A stretch of 64,000 nucleotides of DNA, taken from positions 18,813,269 to 18,877,268 of the forward strand of contig OX442415.1 of the NCBI GenBank assembly GCA_949361645.1. Direction: 5' to 3'. Positions 48,446 to 64,000 of this stretch are shown one piece after another. This DNA is from Spongilla lacustris (lineage: Eukaryota > Porifera > Demospongiae > Spongillida > Spongillidae). Below the pieces are notes generated by a model. The model saw only the letters and a program-made list of their open reading frames with translations. It had not been told where the DNA came from and did no database searches. The first letter of the stretch is position 1. Every line of letters starts with the position of its first letter. A program made the position numbers and the translations under genes.

Positions 48446-49249
48446 CTTACCTAGCGCCTCGACGTAAGCAGACCGAACGCTAAGTGCTCCTTAATTAGGT
48501 TCATGTAGGAAAGCGTTGGAAGCAGCTAGTTGTAAGCCACTTACAGAAAGATTTGCTAAACCATTTACGGAGGTACAAGAACCATGTATTGCTAACACAC
48601 AGTACTGCTTACAGTGTAACATTTTCAAGCGTGGCTACTTTTGGTAATGTATACGTATAATGACCATGTGTCGTATTATTACCGGTATATAGTAGCCACG
48701 CTTGAAGATCAGATGTTACGCTATAAGCAGTACTGTGTGTTAGCAATAAATGGTTGTTGTATCCCTTTCCCCCTATTTAACTCCGTAAATGGTTTAGCAA
48801 ACCTTTCTGTAAATGGCTTTCCTACATGAAATACACGTCGAGGCGCTAGGTAAGCTGTATTATATGTGCTTGTGTGTATGACACTTGCAGGTGTAGTATG
48901 CAGCTTTTACGCCTTCAACCCTTCGAACTTTAGCTAGGTATGCTACATAGCACACGTGTATTGGTCTTATAACTGTGTTTGTGCGTGTGCGCGCAAGTAT
49001 TCGTGTTGTAAACTCAGAAGCATCAGCATGACTACTCACAAGCACAAGTAAATTACATAAGCGCGCGTGACTGCTGGAAAAGTTACATAATATTATGTAA
49101 AAGCTGGGCTGGACTGTTAACTTAGGTAAGCATAATCAATTGCCACTCTGACCACGTTATCGAATTATGGGACGCCTAAATAAACAATGAATCGCTGTAA
49201 AAGTCTACAGTTCCGAGGTGTTACTTTCTACAGTTCCGAGCCGGCACTG

Positions 49250-49684
49250 TACATGTGTTATAATGATGGGAAAACATTGGGGGATGATCTGATGTGGCCT
49301 GTTACAGTGCAAGCTAGCTACACGAGATCCGGCTATAGATCTGATGGCAGACACTTTATCATATATACTTCATAGCAGAATACAGCTTCAGCCAAGCTGA
49401 GCATATAGTTGTTTTGCATACATGGTCTGCTTGTCTTTGCTGGCAATTGCTGCGGCTACTTTGAAGTTCACAAACATATTCTATAAGGAAGATATCAGAC
49501 CCACTTATATACATGTATATATTGAGTGGACGAAAAGGCCTCGGAAATTCCGAGTCGGAAATAAGAATTGTGGACTGCTACAAACTAGTAGTATATTTGG
49601 AAGGATGGACGTATGCGTGGCTGCATGATCAATCTGAAGATCGGCTGATCTGTCTGATCACGACTCATATATATATATATATAT
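49250..49684. other. Spacer between two palindromic elements
   Basis: No gene recognised. It ends in a (TA)n tract at 49668-49683 that is the apparent target of the next element. Confidence 0.5.
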
Positions 49685-50512
49685 GGGAAAGTTTACCGAG
49701 AAAAGGGACCTAGCGTATATTATAAAAAGTATAATAAAAATGCATTACGTTTGATTTGCTGTAACTTCCGAACAGTTAACGCTATCAACTTCCTATTTTC
49801 AACACTTCATACTGTACCATTTCTCTATGGTAAAATACATTTTGGAGTCTTGCACTTGCTCCGTGTCAGTATTGTAACGTTCGATACCCCACTGGGTTCA
49901 AACCCGCCATAACTTTCGGTAGGTCCTGGAGTAATCAATTCGCTTCAAATTCGGTTTTTAGGTAGAGAGGTCCTATACCTATCGATTTGTTCTGTTCGTT
50001 AATTTTTATGCCATCCGTTACAGAGATACAGTTGAACAAACTACGTGCACGTTTTCCCGCTTGATTCGCGCCGATGTTATAATCCCCGCCTCCCCATACA
50101 TTGAGCGGAACGCAATTTGCCCAAATCATTGGCGCAAATCGAGCGCGAAAATGGGCACGTAGTTTGTTCAACTGTATCTCCGTAATGGATGGCATATAAA
50201 TTAACGAACAGAACAAATCGATAGGTATAGGACATCTCTACCTAAAAACCGAATTTGAAGCGAATTGATTACTCCTACCGAAAGTTATGGCGGGTTTGAA
50301 CCCAGTGGGGTATCGAACGTTGCAATACTGACACGGAGCAAGTGCAAGACTCCAAAATGTATTTTACCATAGAGAAATGGTGCAGTATGAAGTGTTGAAA
50401 ATAGGAAGTTGTTAGCGTTAACTGTTCTGAAGTTATAGCAAATCAAACGTAATGCATTTTTATTATACTTTTTAAAAATACACGCTAGGTCCCTTTTCTC
50501 GTAAACTTTCCC
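49685..50512. mobile_element. 828-bp foldback element, nearly full palindrome
   Basis: It starts GGGAAAGTTTACCGAGAAAA, GGGACCTAGCG and ends CGCTAGGTCCCTTTTCTCGT, AAACTTTCCC, with ATATAT on both sides. The arms pair along almost their whole length, meeting near 50095. Small differences (GTTAACGCTATCAAC versus GTTGTTAGCGTTAAC) show divergence since insertion. No coding frame; 70-93-residue frames are symmetric shadows. An old partial relative lies at 6345-6795. Confidence 0.9.
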
Positions 50513-50529
50513 ATATATATAATTATCAA

Positions 50530-50691
50530 TAGACCCTTCTTGCGTAAGATCAGGAATGTGATAGCAAGGATCAAGCTTTGAACTTAATTTGATTCATATC
50601 GCTGTGGCTGCCTCCGGATGCCGTTTTCACTTGGTTGTGGTTGCCTCCGGATGTGCTATCAAATTCCTCATCTCTAGGCGAGAAGGGTCTA
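50530..50691. mobile_element. 162-bp MITE with TAGACCC ends
   Basis: TAGACCCTTCTTGCGTAAGA at the left is mirrored by CTCTAGGCGAGAAGGGTCTA at the right. Inside, GGCTGCCTCCGGATG and GGTTGCCTCCGGATG form a direct repeat. Terminal TAGACCC is shared with the element at 41571-41958. Confidence 0.75.
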
Positions 50692-51693
50692 TTGGCCATG
50701 GACATCTACTATTATAAACAGTACAAAGAATAACATTCAAGAATATTGTATTATTGTAGGAAGTGATGTTTCGTCAAAGCCTACATGTAGTCACGTTACC
50801 ATGTACCTCGCCTATCTTCCACTGACTGCCTTTTTATGCACGCCGGATTCTGGCGGAAAATTTAAGGCCGAGCTGGTCGGAAACGTTGTCAACGCTGTTT
50901 GAGCAGGGAAAAAAACTCCTGTTGACAATGAATTGTTTTTAGAACTAATGAATAATTAACACCAGCCCTTGGTGAGGATTTTGTAGCTATTTTAGGTGGC
51001 TGTGGCTGAGATTGAGACAGTGCAGAACTGCATGATGTTGAACACCGTACGTAGCAGTCAGGTCTTTAATAGGACGCAGATCTTGCCTTCCGCCTTCAGC
51101 ATAAATATTAGACAACTGCAGCATGCACATCTATATCTCCAAAATGGCAAATGCGGGCTTTGAATATAGTCGTCTCACTCGATTATCGATAAGCGATTTT
51201 TAAATTATAATAACTTGTTTGTCACGTGATCTTCAAATCTGGTGGTTTTCTTTGTCATTTGGTAAGCGCACTGCATCCGAAGTGCTGTTTTGGTGGGTGC
51301 TTGTGAGTTACATGTGTGTATGTGGTTATCGCTTTGTTACGTAGTACGCTTCTGGGTTGTCCTATAGTACTATTTCACTCGTACTTATACTAGTACTGGT
51401 AACGCACTGCTGTTCGTCAGAGATACCTTATGTCGCACTATGAAGGAACATTTGGGCGTGGGTATTCACCACCAAGCGTGCTTAGTTGTTGCGGCGGTTG
51501 GCGTGGCCCTGAGCGAGCAGCGCCACACCCGCCATAGTACGGATGTACCTGATAACTTAAGGCTTCATCCCAAAAGTGTGCTGGTGTGATGTGCACTATC
51601 TCACCCTCGCATCTTAGTAGAAAGTATTATCGATTACCTTTTTCTGTCTCCCTCCCTCCCTCCCTCGCTCCGCTTCCGGCTTCTCTCCGGGCG
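50692..51693 (+). promoter_or_regulatory. 5' flank and probable promoter of the kinase gene
   Basis: The kilobase upstream of the CaMKI-like start has no other gene. It becomes GC-richer toward the gene. The immediate 5' leader is a pyrimidine tract (TCTCCCTCCCTCCCTCCCTC, 51647-51670) 25 bp before the ATG. No TATA box is evident. An upstream ATG at 51586 opens a frame that runs out of phase through the first exon, so it is not the start. Confidence 0.45.

Positions 51694-64000
<12,307 letters not shown>

Larger units (their letters stand above)
47024..49249. mobile_element. Palindromic element split by a hAT insertion
   Basis: The ends CAGTGCCGGCTCGGAACTGT and its complement are flanked by TA on both sides. 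The right arm (about 48660-49249) is continuous. The left arm is in two parts, 47024-47371 and 48440-48650, which together mirror the right arm. The junction is clear: left CATACACACAAAGTTGA stops, and AGCTTACCTAGCGCCTCGAC resumes at 48446, while the right arm runs through this point unbroken. The intact parent was thus about 1.2 kb and nearly all palindrome. CAGT ends with TA flanks recall Tc1/mariner-type elements. Confidence 0.8.

Overview
The window is nuclear DNA of an animal, most likely an early-branching one such as a sponge; a cnidarian cannot be excluded. Genes are split by GT-AG introns, codon use is metazoan, and the proteins are animal families (CaMKI kinase, HELZ2-type RNB helicase, synaptotagmin-like C2 domain). 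Animal-type transposon families (piggyBac, hAT, Merlin, Crypton-like, Mutator-like and many short inverted-repeat elements) and very abundant satellites fill the rest. No bacterial operon, CRISPR array, rRNA or tRNA gene was recognised.

Layout. 1-4125: a higher-order satellite built on a 27-bp unit, with a ~841-bp long period. 4126-10369: AT-rich intergenic DNA with decayed transposon pieces, including a Merlin transposase remnant at 9.2-9.5 kb. 10370-20367 (minus): eleven exons of a HELZ2-like gene, giving about 2,232 residues in the order helicase 1 - RNB ribonuclease - helicase 2; its 5' exons were not found. 20.5-21.8 kb: intergenic, with a CGCGAG-rich element. 21.8-28.5 kb: a 3,687-bp tandem duplication carrying 3 kb of pyrimidine-only satellite and a duplicated small exon, one copy open and one with a stop. 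28.5-37.3 kb: gene-free, with old degenerate repeats, a purine satellite and a second CGCGAG element. 37321-37857 (plus): two exons of a C2-domain protein. 38.5-50.7 kb: a transposon graveyard with several elements whose ends and target duplications can be read directly. 51694-63761 (plus): the first seven coding exons of a CaMKI-type kinase, running off the right edge. Its introns hold a 3.3-kb 23-bp minisatellite, a near-intact piggyBac element and several other minisatellites.

How the genes relate. The HELZ2-like, C2-domain and CaMKI genes are independent loci and form no visible pathway. The most informative parts are structural. These are a substitution in the RNB catalytic aspartate cluster, a piggyBac copy that looks recent (TTAA target, 137-138-bp terminal repeats about 98% identical, intact 660-residue ORF), a 767-bp inverted-repeat element with a perfect 9-bp target duplication and a related empty site nearby, and a 1,390-bp duplication inside the CaMKI intron minisatellite. 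Exon joins were made by eye from reading frame, phase and splice dinucleotides; no transcript or database evidence was available.
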